64,000 bases of DNA from Eustoma russellianum (lineage: Eukaryota > Streptophyta > Magnoliopsida > Gentianales > Gentianaceae). The notes below the pieces were generated by a model. That model made no database searches. It saw nothing but the letters and a program-made list of their open reading frames with translations, and was not told where the DNA came from. A program made the position numbers and the translations under genes. Of the stretch, positions 1 through 10,820 are shown one piece after another; the stretch's first letter is position 1; each line of letters starts with the position of its first letter. The stretch spans positions 4,657,355 through 4,721,354 of the forward strand of contig AP025055.1 in NCBI GenBank assembly GCA_036186865.1, written 5' to 3'.

Positions 1-1427
1 GTAGGTTAGAAAATCTGGTCCAAAAGATGTCGGTATTTTAGATCGTTTGCTTTGACGAGGTTCCTCATTTTCTTGAGGGGTCGTCTCACGTACTCGCTTA
101 CTAATACTAGCTTTTTCATTGTTTTTGTCTTTCTTCGGAAAGACATTCTCAAAGAACACTGCATTCCTCGACTCCATGACAATATTTTCATGTATCTCGG
201 GAATGTCCGATTTGTGTACTAAGAAACGATATGCACTACTGTTCGTTGCATAATCAATGAATATGCAATCAATTATTTTAGGCCCGATTCTCACTTGTCT
301 TGGTTTAGGTACATCAACCTTCGTCAGACACCCCATACTTTCAAGTATTTGTAGCTAGGATTATAGCCTTTCCAAAATTCATATGGGGTTTTATCCATTT
401 TTTTAGACAAAATTCTATTTAAAATGACGTTGGCGGAGAGAATTGCTTGCCCGCACAAGTTCTAAGGTAAACTCAAACTTATCAACATAGCATTCATCAT
501 TTCTTTTAAATTACGGTTTTTGCGTTCTGCAATACCATTAGATTAGGGTGAATATGGTGCACTCGTTTGATGAATGATGCCATGTTCTGAACATAATTCA
601 TTAAACGGTGTATCATATCCGCCACCTCTATCACTACGAATTGCTTTAATTCATTTGCTAAGTTGATTCTCAACTTCATTTTTATAGTCCTTGAAAGCAT
701 CAAGGGCCTCGTCTTTGCTACTTAGCAAATAGACATAACAATATCGTGTGCAATCGTCGATAAAAGTTACAAAATACTTTTTACCTCCTCTTGTTTGCAC
801 AAAATTTAAATCACACAAGTCTGTATGAATTAAATCCAAGGGTTCAGTGTTTCGCTCCGTTGAAGGAAATGGTTCTTTTGCAATTTTTGCTTCAACACAT
901 ATTTGACATTTTTCTTTATTATTAAAGTATAGTTTGGGTAATAAGTCAAGGTTAATCATTCTTTGTATTGACTTGTAATTAACATATCCCAAACGAAAAT
1001 GCTATAAACAAGAAGACTTAATCATGTAAGCAGAAGATGAAACAATTTTATTATCCTCATTGGGTGCAACTTTCTTGGGTACAATAGTCATAATATTCAA
1101 TTTAAACATGTTATCAGTAAGGTACCCCTTCCCCAAAAATAAGCCATTCTTTGAAAGAGTAAATTTGTTTGTCTCAAAAACAAGTCTGAAACCATTACTG
1201 ACTAGTAGAGCGCCAGATACCAAGTTCTTACGAATGTCAGAAACATGCAATACATTTTGCAGGGTCAGCTCCCTTCCTGAGGTCAGTTTCAGAACCACCT
1301 TGCCTGATCCTTCAATCTTCGATCTGTCAGAGTTTTCCATGAAGAGTTGTTCATTATTTGTTGTGTGTACATAGTCTTTAAACATTGCCCTGTTGGCACA
1401 TACGTGTCGAGTGGCCCCTTTGTCCAT
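1..1427 (-). pseudogene. copia A pol remnant (protease, pre-integrase, integrase core)
   Basis: Segment 1427-1002 is the aspartic protease region. The active-site triad that should read D-S/T-G appears as DKGATRHVC, so the core is mutated. Segment 992-651 carries the gag-pre-integrase end (CQICVEAKIAKEPFPSTER) and the first integrase Asp (DLIHTDLCDL). From 650 leftwards, several frames still spell integrase (second catalytic region near 630-600, SNG..ERKNRN near 545-505) and a conserved post-integrase linker as far as base 1. Reverse transcriptase and RNase H lie outside the window. Multiple frame breaks make it non-functional. Confidence 0.85.
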
Positions 1428-1430
1428 TCA

Positions 1431-2480
1431 CTATTCACGCGGATTCCCCATTGCATTGCATTCAGTCACCACTGCGCAGAGATTTAGATCTTCCATTGCG
1501 CCGACCAGATTCGCCTTTGCTTTGGTTTGACCTTGATTCTTTTTGGCTTTACGGTTGTCACTACTACGGTTCCTCGGTTTTTCACAGTTATAACACATAC
1601 TCGTGAACTTCTTTACAATCTCCTTGCTCTTGACATTCACGCCCAAAGTGTTATTCTTCTTTTTGTTTCTTGCCTCAGTAACATGAGTCTTGGCTTGACC
1701 AGACTGAGTTGTTGCCTTTCTATCAGCACGACGATTGTCCTCCTCTATCCGAAGCCGAATAATCACATCTTCCATTTTCATTTCCTTTCGTTTGTGATTG
1801 AGATAGCTCTTAAATTTCCTCCACGAAGGAGGTAGCTTCTCAATCGCAGCCGTAGCTTGGAAAGCTTCACTGAGTGTCATTCCCTCCTTGTCCATTTCAG
1901 ACACCAACATCTGTATTTCTTCGACCTGTGAAATTACAATTTTGGAATCTAGCATTTTATAGTCGAAAAATTTACCAACTATTAATTTTTTTCGTTCCAG
2001 CATCTTCTGTGCGATATTTTTAATCTAAAGCCAACCCAACATTTTTGCAGTTTTAAAAGTACAAAACACGCCATAGATAGTATTATCCAAGCAACTCAAG
2101 ATAAGATTCAAGCAACAAAATTTGTTATACGCTCATGCTTCAGCACTTAAGCTAGTCTGCATGTTCTGATTCTGATCCTCCACATGTTCCACCACTGGTG
2201 GATCCTCGCTCAGAATTTTGGCCAAGCCTAGTGCGGTGAGAGAAAACAACATCTTTTGCTATCATGTCTTAAAGAAATTGCCTGCGAATTTTTTTGGCTT
2301 CTCCACGTGTGCAGCTGTGGCAGCAGGATTCATCTGAGGCCCTCCGTTAGGCGCCAGGGAAACTGTGTTGAACGGCACATTGTTCTGGGCACCGGCAGCA
2401 ACATTATTAGTCTTGTTAGGTGCAGACACAGAGTGTGTGCCGTTAAAGCTGTGAACCAAGTTCGAGCTCTCGTTTTCCAT
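1431..2480 (-). pseudogene. copia A gag remnant
   Basis: Two pieces of a gag nucleocapsid protein. The start piece (2480-2262) begins MENESSNLVH and breaks off after GNFFKT. The second piece (2003-1431) has the helical UBN2-like gag body (EGMTLSEAFQATAAIEKLPPSW) and a zinc knuckle reading CYNCEKPRNRSSDN. In an intact CX2CX4HX4C knuckle the later positions are His and Cys; here both are lost, so RNA binding should be abolished. The stretch 2004-2261 that should join the pieces is out of frame or partly deleted. Clearly a pseudogene. Confidence 0.8.
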
Positions 2481-2629
2481 TCCTGTTAGTTGATCAAAAC
2501 GTATAGATCAGAATAGTTTGAATATAAGAAATGGGTAGAAACAGATTGCAAATATATATGATCACTGCTTTGCGTAAAGAATTTGAAGAACAGTACATAA
2601 ATTAATTGAATCAAAATACGTCTTAAGAT

Positions 2630-3420
2630 TGTTGGAGACAATCAATCATGTACCAAGACGCAATCGTTCGGTGTGTGCGTATGAAAACAGTAAAAAGTAG
2701 ACCAAACCCGGGGCAAGTTGATGACTCTGTCCTTAAGACGTATTGCTCCGGTATACTGTGACCAACCAGCATTAGCAATCGTCTCCCAAGATACAACGAG
2801 TACCTATTCAGTTGAGCGGCACTGCTGAACTTGAACTGCAGCGAACCTTCAAGTGTCCTGACTTCTTTTGGACGTGATGCAGAAAGAAGAAAACGATGAA
2901 AGCAGAAAAGGAGTGTGTGTTCTGATCGCACACCCTGCCTCTGTTTATATAGAGGAGTTGGTTGGAGAATCGGTTATGCAGATGGATTTGTGACCGTCAG
3001 ATCAAAACTGTAGATGAGCCAGAGCCTTCGGATGAAAACCGATAGATCATCTGTTGGACGGTTTTGCACAGTTCAAATCCCAACGTTCAGATGGAAACAG
3101 AACTACATGATTCATCTTGGAGCGTTGGATGGAAACCACATTCGGTTGGGCGGTTAGGTCAGTTTGAATTTCAGTCGTTAGATCAAAGCTGACTCTTCCG
3201 CCACCGTTAGATCAAAATGTTTGATCTTCTAGATTAGGATACCATTTGATTTATATCATTTAATCAAAACCGATTGCTTGATTTAAATCATTTAATCAAA
3301 ACCGAATGTTGATTTAAATCATTTAATCAAAACAGATCGTTTGATTTAAATATTTGATCACAACCGTTTTGATTATACTCGACCGGACCTGAAGAGGAGA
3401 GCATTTGGGCCGCTGCGCAG
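2630..3420 (-). repeat. probable 5' LTR of copia A
   Basis: On the minus strand a CCAACA end lies at 2635-2630, between gag and a plant-type TATA box (minus strand CTCTATATAAACAG, about 2950-2937). The U3-like part upstream of that box holds a tandem AT-rich repeat. A clean primer-binding site was not found after 2630, and the LTR start is not defined, so only the 3' end and promoter are supported. Confidence 0.45.
3236..3372. repeat. four tandem ~32-bp AT-rich units with internal palindrome
   Basis: Units of about 32 bp, each carrying TTGATTTAAATCATTTAATC followed by AAAACCGA or a close variant, repeat four times with the last one decayed. Each unit contains an inverted TTGATT...AATCAA motif. 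The array sits about 300 bp upstream of the minus-strand TATA box, where LTR enhancer repeats are often found. Confidence 0.7.
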
Positions 3421-3774
3421 CTAGGCCTGAAGCCTTTAACTATTTACAAAAAAATAATTAATCCAAAAGTCCAAACAAATTTTCTCCAAAAAGATAGGAA
3501 CCGCCACCCTCCGATCAAAAACTTCTCATGCCTTAAGGACACATCTAAAGTGGTCATTCTAGCCATTTATAAGGTGGCTAAAATAGTTCATTTGTCCAAT
3601 GTGGTATTCCTTCATAGGGGTGATGTGGCCTCCTAAGAATAGGACACATCACCCACTAAACCATGTTTTCCATCTACTTTGAGCATTAATTTCTCATTCA
3701 TCCGGTATCGTAATTGAGTGATTCCAAAGCATAAAATTAACTACTCGTTACGTAGATAATTAAGCGCCTATTAG
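3421..3774. other. unassigned spacer
   Basis: No convincing ORF, RNA or repeat was recognised between the copia A LTR region and the LTR-like end at 3775. Confidence 0.5.
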
Positions 3775-4252
3775 TGTAGCGTCCTGCTCCCGAACCCTAG
3801 CATCGAGAACGGTGCATCCGCCGTAGTCTGCTACGAGAGCTACAAGGCGTCGTTCAATTCTCTTATACGTCAGCAGTGACGTAGAAAGTTTCGCAGCGGA
3901 AACGAAATAAATTAAAAGAAACATTCATTTTATTTCAACATCCCAAATTTAACATCAAATAAGTACCAAGTATAAGTCCACTATTACATCTCATCATAAA
4001 AGAAATAAAACTGCCAAAGTAAACATCTTCTGGCTCTAACTACCCCACTGCCCGAACTCATCTCTATCCCCTATGTATATGTAGTCATACTCCTGCTCAC
4101 CTGGGGAAAAATAAAGGGGTGAGTGATATAGAAATATCACCCAGTAGGTTCCCGCCTCTTTTCGAACAATTTCATATATGGCAACACACGAATAACTGCA
4201 TAATTAAATAAAAGCATAGCGCCACACTTATGCGATGTCATGATGCATGTTT
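3775..4252 (-). repeat. LTR 3' end (left arm of an inverted pair)
   Basis: Starts TGTAGCG on the plus strand, the complement of an LTR end ...CGCTACA. It matches the complement of 9526 downward over several hundred bases with clear drift. Shared landmarks include the CCGCCGTAG block, TACAAGGCGTCGTT, a GACGTA motif, and the GGTGAGCAGGA block near 4100 (complement) and 9157 (plus). The match stops at 4252 where another element is inserted and resumes after 6657. I infer a solo or truncated LTR of a Ty3/gypsy-type element; the class rests on general LTR appearance only. Confidence 0.6.
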
Positions 4253-5339
4253 TGTTGGACCGTTCACCTGCAATAAACACCACTAGAGGGGGGGGTGAAT
4301 AGTGGTTAGCGGAAATTACACTACAACCCTTTGTTAAAATCCCCTTTGAAAACAGAATCTGAAACCACCTCAGATTCAGAACCCGTTTTTCAAAAATTCC
4401 CAAATAATTGTACACAACTCCAAAAATTATGAAACTTTCCAGAATTTAACTTTAATGAGTTAACAAGACTCTATCCAAAAACCATACAAAAATAAGATCG
4501 TTTGTCCCTTCAAACAAATAAAAAGATTCAGATGGTCAATCCGGACAGAATTGGACAGAATGTTGCTGATTTTGCAAAACGTGTTTCTCTTTGAATACTC
4601 AACCAAAAAGGTTGATCTTTATATCAAAACACTCCTTAGGATGTGTAGATGAAGTTTCCAAAAGGCCCTGACCTTAACCAACTCTTGAAAAATACAGAAT
4701 TTAAGTTTTCTCAAAACTGGTCAGATTGCAGCCAGATTGGAGCAGTTATCTTGCAAAGACTGAAAGACTAACTTTTCCTTGCTCAAATCAAGTGATTCTT
4801 GTTGCAAATGAAAGATAACAGTCTGAAGTATAACTCCACCAAAAATCACGAATTTTGAAAGTGTTTACCTATTTTTTCAAAATGTGAAAAGTTGTGTGAA
4901 ATCTGTAGTGAAAAACGGGCAGAAAACAGAAAAATGTAAAGAAGACAAGAACACCAAGAATTTATCCTGGTTCGGTCAATGTGACCTACTCCAGTCCCAA
5001 GGAACACCTTTCCTTGGATTTCACTATGGTATGAACCAAATTACAGCAAGAAACAAGCTTGATCCTTAGGTTAAACACCAACCCTATTCAAGACTTGGAT
5101 GAACACCTTTATGCAACTCTTGGTTGCAACACCTCTATCACCTATTGATGTAGCCTTATAGATTTGGCTAATCAATCTTACAAATAAGACACAAGAAGGT
5201 GTGTATAGTGTAGCTGGACAACAACTAGAAATGGAACACCTTAGCTACACAAAGTATGAACGAAAATATGAGAAGAGAATAACAAGACAACAATCTTCAA
5301 TTTTGCTTTCAAGTGTGTGTCTTCTCTTCTTCACCTTGC

Positions 5340-5354
5340 CTTCTATTTATAGAG
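5340..5354 (-). promoter_or_regulatory. TATA box of the 2.4-kb LTR
   Basis: Minus strand reads CACTCTATAAATAGAAGG, a near-perfect plant TATA box, roughly 1.3 kb from the element's minus-strand start. This fixes the probable direction of the LTR. Confidence 0.55.
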
Positions 5355-6289
5355 TGAATTGATGGCATATTCCCTCCAACTTTTAGACCATGTGATGGCT
5401 GAGAATTTTGAATTAAAGCACCTCCATAATCATCTCCAACAACCTTGTCTCCATTAACTTCAAATTTGAAATTTCAAGTTGACAACTTTTGCCAACTAGC
5501 TTGTTTTTGAATTGTACACTTGCCCAAAAGTCATAAAATGAGTATACCACATTCTCCACCTGTTTATGGACGTTTTTGATGTTGTATGTATGTATACCAA
5601 CTCATATTTTGTGAATAAAAAATAATGAATAAGTGTTGACAAGATTATGTCAACATATAACACCAAAATTCATACTTTCTTCTCCTTTACATATTGTGAT
5701 GAATCTTGCACCAAAGACACCTTGTAATCTCTAAAAGATGATGATTAATATCCTCTTATAACATATATAAGAGGGTCTTCAAGAAAAAATAGAATGTGAC
5801 ATCTCAAATCGTCACATATCCAGCTATAGTCAATAATATCATCGGTTGAGAGAATAAGATATAAGATCACCATATAATCTTCAAAATAATAATAACACAG
5901 CTCCAGAATGAAGATAATAATATGCTCAAGAGATTCTTTGAGTGAAAATACCAAAAATACCCTTGGGGGTAAAATGACCAAAATACCCCTGGTGTGAGGA
6001 AACTCCAGAAATGCCCCCGATGGTCAAAAATAATCACAATACCACCTTTGTCATGATAACCAAGATAATAATATGCACTTGAAATATTTTTCACCATATG
6101 ATGTTCCTACAAAACTTAAAATACCAATTTTTGCCCTTTTTGGTAAGTTGTAGAAACTTCCAAGGCACGTTAGTCACAAGACAATAATAATCACCAAAAA
6201 CACATAATAAGTACATAATGAGCATATATAAATCATGTACAAATGAAAACAACCATTTTATCACATTTTAGAAAATTATTTCTAAAAAC

Positions 6290-6545
6290 TCTAGACATCG
6301 ATCGATCGAAGTACCTCAGCTTCATAGATTGATGTCTCACATAAAGGTTCAGGTTTTGTCTCTGACCTACATCGATCGATCGAAGTGAGAGTTCGATGTA
6401 CATTGATCGATCGATGTGTCTTAGGTTTAGAGATCGATGTCTCACAGAAAGGTCTTAAACTTTTTTGCCTTACATAGATCGATCGATGTGAGAGATCTAT
6501 GTACATAGATCGATCGATGTGCAACAACCTGAGAGATCGATGTCA
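6290..6545. repeat. imperfect tandem repeat with CGATCGATCGA palindromes
   Basis: Two diverged ~130-bp units, each with two ATCGATCGATCGA(T/A)GT-like cores separated by GAGAG-type spacers and joined by a TCTCACA(T/G)AAAGGT segment. The cores are self-complementary and occur four times. They lie in the presumed U3 of the LTR at 4253-6657. The short ORFs here (with repeated IDRSM) are by-products of the repeat. Confidence 0.75.
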
Positions 6546-6657
6546 ACTTGTTCAACTTATTTAACTTTTAATCACATATAACACCATGTGTGACATTTTT
6601 AAATATTCATCACTTAAAATCATGACTTTGAAAATTATCCAAACATATTTCTCAACA

Positions 6658-6900
6658 TGCTTGTGTCACACGCAACGATATCTCAACACACGAATGCCTG
6701 TCTCTCTACCGTGCAATGCATGAACCTCGAGGTGGTCCTACCACACGCCTCGTCAGGCCACACGCCTCATAGGGTCACAGTCTCGTAGGACCATACGCCT
6801 ATAGGACCACACGTCCCGAAAGACCACACGCCTCATAGGACCACACGTCCCAAAGGACTACACGCCTTATAGGGCGTGAATCGACTAAGATAGGCATTCG
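6658..6900 (-). repeat. continuation of left LTR arm, with CCACACGCCTC repeats
   Basis: After the nested element the host LTR resumes (GTGTCACACG near 6663 corresponds to the complement of the 8850 region). From about 6733 to 6868 it contains seven or so ~19-bp copies of a CCACACGCCTCATAGGA-like unit. The right arm carries only two to three units at 8697-8737. Repeat number therefore differs between the two arms. Confidence 0.6.
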
Positions 6901-8640
6901 TGTGTTGATTAAAAAGCAGATGCATGGCCAAATAGTGTGTGCGGGAATGGTGATGTCCCATACGCAAAAATGCACATAAAGTGAAGGAGGAGAGACAAGG
7001 AGAGGGCGTTTTTATTGAAGGCAAATGTAAGTTTATGTTGTAACCGTAGATTGTTAAAAAAAATAAAATAAAATTAATTAATTAATTAATTAATTAGTTA
7101 AATTAGGTTAACAATTTAAACATGGAATTAAAAAATAAAATAAACTAAAATAAGAGGATAATGAGTTAATGGGGCCAATAACTACCCCCATTAACCCCAC
7201 TATCTTTTCCCTAATTTTCCTCCCCATAACCGATTTGCTATTATGTTTAAAAAAATTAAATTAAATTAATCCCATAAAGAGGGCAGCCGTTGATTCTAAA
7301 CAACTCTGCTGAGGGAATAGAGAGGCAGCGACAAGGAGGAAAAGAAAAAGAGAGAAGGAAGAAAAGAGGGATAGGAAGGAAAGTTGACCACCCACATCAA
7401 ATCCAACATACTTGGTCAGTGAATTCGTATTCAAGGGGTATGTTACCATCTCCTCTGTCGGATTGCTTTGGATTCCCTCACATTCTGTATTGGGATATGT
7501 TATTATCACTGTATGTTTATTTTTGATATGTTTACTGCGGATTCTTTTGATATGTTTTGGTATGGAAATTTCGTGTTTGGCTTTAGATATAGATCACATA
7601 GCACGGAAATAGGTTGGAATGGGTTAAGGGCATCGAGAAACGCACCTAGAGGCGGTGCGTGTAGCACACGCGCGGTTGCAGAGGGCGGCCCGTGTGGCCC
7701 ACGCACGCCCTTGAGCGGCGCCTGCAAGTCACGCGCTGACGTGTTCAGCGTCAGTAGGTTCATGACGTTAAACGGAATCCAATGAAATTGGTTTGGGGTA
7801 AATCGGATTTAAAACGAAGAAGACATGAAATTTTAAAGAAATTAGAGTTTTAAAGAAAAAATGGGGGAATAGGCCTGGCCGCTTCGGCCAGCAGACCAAT
7901 CTCAGATATTAAAAAAAACTTTAAGGGGAAAACGGCCAGACTGTCAGCGGACCAGCCGCTAGCCTCAGCGGGCCAGCAGGCCGGACACTGCAGCCGGCCC
8001 TTTTGGCGATGCAAATTAAAAAAATTGGGGAAGACCAGCAGGCCAACTGACTGACGGGCCGGGTTGTGTAAGGAATGGAATAAAAAGGGCCAGACTGAAA
8101 GATAAAGGGCCAGGGAAAAAATAAAATAAAATAGAACAAAAGCCTGTTTTAGTTTTGTTTACATAATACAATAAATGTGTTATAAATAAATACTATAATT
8201 GATATTTGATAAACATTAACCAATCACACACGGTAAAAATAGGATAATTAATATAATAAATTAAAATAATGATAATAAGGTGATAAAACAAGTGTGCCGA
8301 AAAGAGGAGAAAAAAATGAAATATACATATATAATATGTAATAAAAAAATAATAATAGTAATACACATAATAATGAACATTTATATCATCTAGAAACCCA
8401 CTAAATTAATTAAAATAAAAGGAAAACAATATTAGGGGAAGATAAAAATATGTTAATAAAAGATTAAAGTATGTGAAAGCCTAGAAAAAATAAAATAAAG
8501 TGTAGAAACCTAAAATAAAGTCTAGAAAGATAAAATAACGGTAGAAGATAAAATAAAGTAATGAACCTCACGCAACATAGGGTAAATACGCAATATAGGT
8601 AATACACAACATAGAACGGAGCATGCAACATAGGACAAAC
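6901..8640. other. unassigned sequence, probably LTR interior
   Basis: No gene found. Holds an AATT-rich microsatellite (about 7072-7097), a purine-rich tract (7310-7385), a GC-rich stretch with repeated CACGC motifs (7640-7740) and very AT-rich DNA (8150-8560). This composition is compatible with the U3/R of a long gypsy LTR ending at 9526, but I could not define its start. Confidence 0.4.
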
Positions 8641-9526
8641 GGAAGTGTGCAAGTGTGACGCATTCATGGCACGAGCATTGCATTTGGCCTATGAGCTGTG
8701 TGGTCCTACGGGACGTGTGGCCTGACGAGGCGTGTGATGGGTGTTGGTAATAATAGTTATCTTCACCTAATAGGACTCGGAACATGCATAGCATATCATG
8801 GAAAAGAAAGGGCATAGCGTGCGATATTAAATGACTACGTGTGACACATAGATAAAAGTGCATGCATCATGATGTTGCGCATTGCATTGTTATTGTTGAT
8901 TATCGTTGTCCTTGTTATTGAGTTGTTTCAGTGCTACGGTTTGGGATATAGATCGGGTCGGGTATGTGTTATTTCCTTATTTATGTTTTATTTGCTTTAT
9001 TATTTATTTGTTTACGCTTCATTGCTTTATTTACCTGATCCATGCTTTATGTGCTTTATGTGTTACCCGACTCAGTATGTGACAGTCCCTTTTCGGGAGG
9101 GACGGGTAACCTACGAGTGACTCCCATCACTCATCCCCCTACCTCCCCTCCACAGGTGAGCAGGACTTTGAGTATCTTTTTATAGAGGATGGGGTTGATC
9201 GTGCGAGCTAGGAAGATTGAGTCGGGACCGTGTAATCGGTTGCTTCCAGTGGGATAGTTAGATGTCTCCTTTCACTTAGACTCTTTATATGTATTCAGAC
9301 TATTTCAGTATTTCGTCTTGACGTAGCGAGTGTCGACAACTTTGACACTTGTTTTAATTTCGATGGGTTTGATTTAATGAAGATGTTTATTTTATTATCG
9401 TTTCCGCGAAAAATTCATACGTCATTTCTGACGTGTAAGAAGTTTAAACGACGCCTTGTAGTTCTCATAGGAGGCTACGGCGGATGCATTGTTCCCAAAG
9501 CTAGGACTCGGGAACGGGGCGCTACA
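8641..9526 (+). repeat. LTR 3' end (right arm of the inverted pair)
   Basis: Ends ...GGGGCGCTACA at 9526. Its complement aligns with 3775-4252 plus 6658 onward. Includes the GGTGAGCAGGAC block at 9155-9168 and a TATAGAGG motif near 9182. No primer-binding site or polyprotein follows, so it looks like a solo or truncated LTR. The five bases after 9526 (GTTTA) do not match those before 3775, so the two arms need not be one insertion. Confidence 0.6.
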
Positions 9527-9708
9527 GTTTACGCGCAGTACAAGAAGATCTCAAGATTTTGCTGAGCGCAGCAGCGAGTTCATGGTACTATCGAGTTGCA
9601 GAAATGCTATTGACGAGGAGGAAGAATGTAAATTCAGGTTTAAGAATGGTTTTTCGGCTCTTTGGGGGAGGGGGGCTTTGAGGATGTGGGATCACCTTAC
9701 CCTTTCCC
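9527..9708. other. short unassigned spacer
   Basis: No gene or repeat recognised between the gypsy-type LTR end and the minisatellite. Confidence 0.5.
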
Positions 9709-9808
9709 ACCGCCACATATGGCAGTATGGGATAGTAAAACTTTATAAAACATAAAAAAAATGTATAAAGATAGATGAAAGACTCCCACCGCCACATGTG
9801 GCAGTAGG

Positions 9809-10812
9809 CAGGGGCGTTCACAAGGGGGGCACTGCCCCCTCCCCCCAAATCGGAGAAAAAATTTAGTTGGTAGGTAGATGCAGTTATATTTTTGATTATC
9901 TAAATTTAATGTATCTGTTTTTTAATCCCAAAACTATCTCATGATATGTGATATATGTGTGTTACTAGGTAATTGACATCATTGCTACGGAAATGGATAC
10001 ACACTTCACCGAAGCCAGCACATTTACTTAGATGTGTGATGTGCCTTGATCATTCCAATTCTTTTGCAACTTTTGATCATAGTCAATTGATACACCTTGT
10101 TGAGTTATATCCAGACGATTTCACTACCAATGATCGAATTGAGCTCAACCATGAACTTAAAAGTTACATTGGTGATATGAAATCAAATGAAGTATTCTCT
10201 CATAATACTAATCTTGGAGTTCTTGCAAAGAAGATGGTGGAGTTGAATTATCACAATTACTTTCCTTTAATATATCGGCTCATCAAGTTAGAACTGATCT
10301 TACCTGTCGGAACAGCGAGTGTGGAAAGAAGTTTTTCTGCGATGAATATAATAAAGACTGATATGCGCAACCGATTGGGAGACGACTTACTATCGGACTG
10401 TTTATTGTGTTACTTCGAGAAGGAAGTTTTTGGAACCATTTCAAATGAAAACATTATGCAACAATTTCAGAATTTGCCGCCACCGATAATCCCTCCTGCT
10501 GCTCGTCCTTCATTTCGTAAATAAAAGGTATGTTGAGCGTTAAATTAATAACTTTTGTTGGATATTGCTGCATGTTAACGTTGCTTATGAATAACTTTTG
10601 TTGGATATTGTTGATGGTTGATTATTATTGTTGCATTTTGATTAGTGGATGTGTTGGTTTAGATTTTATGTTATAATATTTGCATATATCTATATTGTAA
10701 GGGAGTTTTTGTCGGATTTTCGATGGAATGTATATTGAGCCCGAAAAAGTGGACGGTGATTTCATAGTGTGAATTTTGCCCCCCCAAAAAATTAGCCCTG
10801 TGTCCTTCACTG
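9809..10812 (+). mobile_element. internally deleted hAT transposon
   Basis: A 1-kb element beginning CAGGGGCGTTCAC and ending ...CCTTCACTG (complement CAGTGAAGGACACAGGG), typical hAT termini, each followed inward by a run of G on its own strand. The flanking octamers GCAGTAGG (9801-9808) and GCAATAGG (10813-10820) differ at one position, as expected for an aged 8-bp hAT target duplication. It retains only the C-terminal end of the transposase, so it is non-autonomous. Confidence 0.75.
9973..10524 (+). pseudogene. hAT transposase C-terminal dimerisation domain fragment
   Basis: The readable 183 codons end with the hAT dimerisation region: YFPLIYRLIKLELILPVGTA, then SVERSFSAMNIIKTDMRNRL and LLCYFEKEVF. 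The SVERSFSAM..IKT..RNRLGD core is the hallmark of plant TTF-type (zinc-finger MYM-like) hAT transposases. Around 9998-10035 the expected upstream frame (FTEAST...) continues in a different phase, indicating a frameshift. The catalytic N-terminal two thirds, the DNA-binding BED/TTF finger and most of the insertion domain are absent. The annotated start Met is therefore not a real start. Confidence 0.8.
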
Positions 10813-10820
10813 GCAATAGG

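Larger units (their letters stand above)
1..3420 (-). mobile_element. Ty1/copia retrotransposon A, truncated by the window edge
   Basis: A decayed copia element read right to left: probable LTR (about 3420-2630), gag (2480-1431), protease, gag-pre-integrase and integrase core, running off the left edge before reverse transcriptase. Domain order protease then integrase is diagnostic for Ty1/copia. The protein resembles the Tnt1 type (conserved GATRHVCAN after the protease Asp position, and QICVEAKIAKEPFP before the integrase). Several stops, frameshifts and an internal gag gap show it is inactive. The outer boundary near 3420 is a guess. Confidence 0.85.
4253..6657 (-). mobile_element. 2.4-kb solo-LTR-like element inserted in the left LTR arm
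   Basis: Begins TGTTGGACC and ends TCTCAACA, the TG...CA termini of an LTR. Flanks TGTTT (4248-4252) and TGCTT (6658-6662) differ by one base and could be an old 5-bp target duplication. The host LTR sequence continues across the junction, as shown by its inverted partner at 8.6-9.5 kb. A canonical TATA box reads on the minus strand near 5345, so transcription would run right to left. No gag or pol is present; the short ORFs inside look accidental. Best read as a large solo LTR. Confidence 0.55.

Noticed and set aside
1060..1835. Plus-strand ORFs opposite copia A gag/pol
   Set aside because: Shadows of the minus-strand polyprotein.
6233..6527. Minus-strand ORFs with repeated HIDRSMYIDLS
   Set aside because: Arise from the CGATCGATCGA repeat; no other coding evidence.
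7468..7785. Overlapping ORFs in the GC-rich block near 7.5-7.8 kb
   Set aside because: No domain, repeat-driven composition, and location in probable LTR interior.
3775..9526. One large DNA transposon with TGTAGCG...CGCTACA inverted ends
   Set aside because: Ends look like LTR 3' ends, flanking bases show no target duplication, and there is no transposase; kept only as an alternative.
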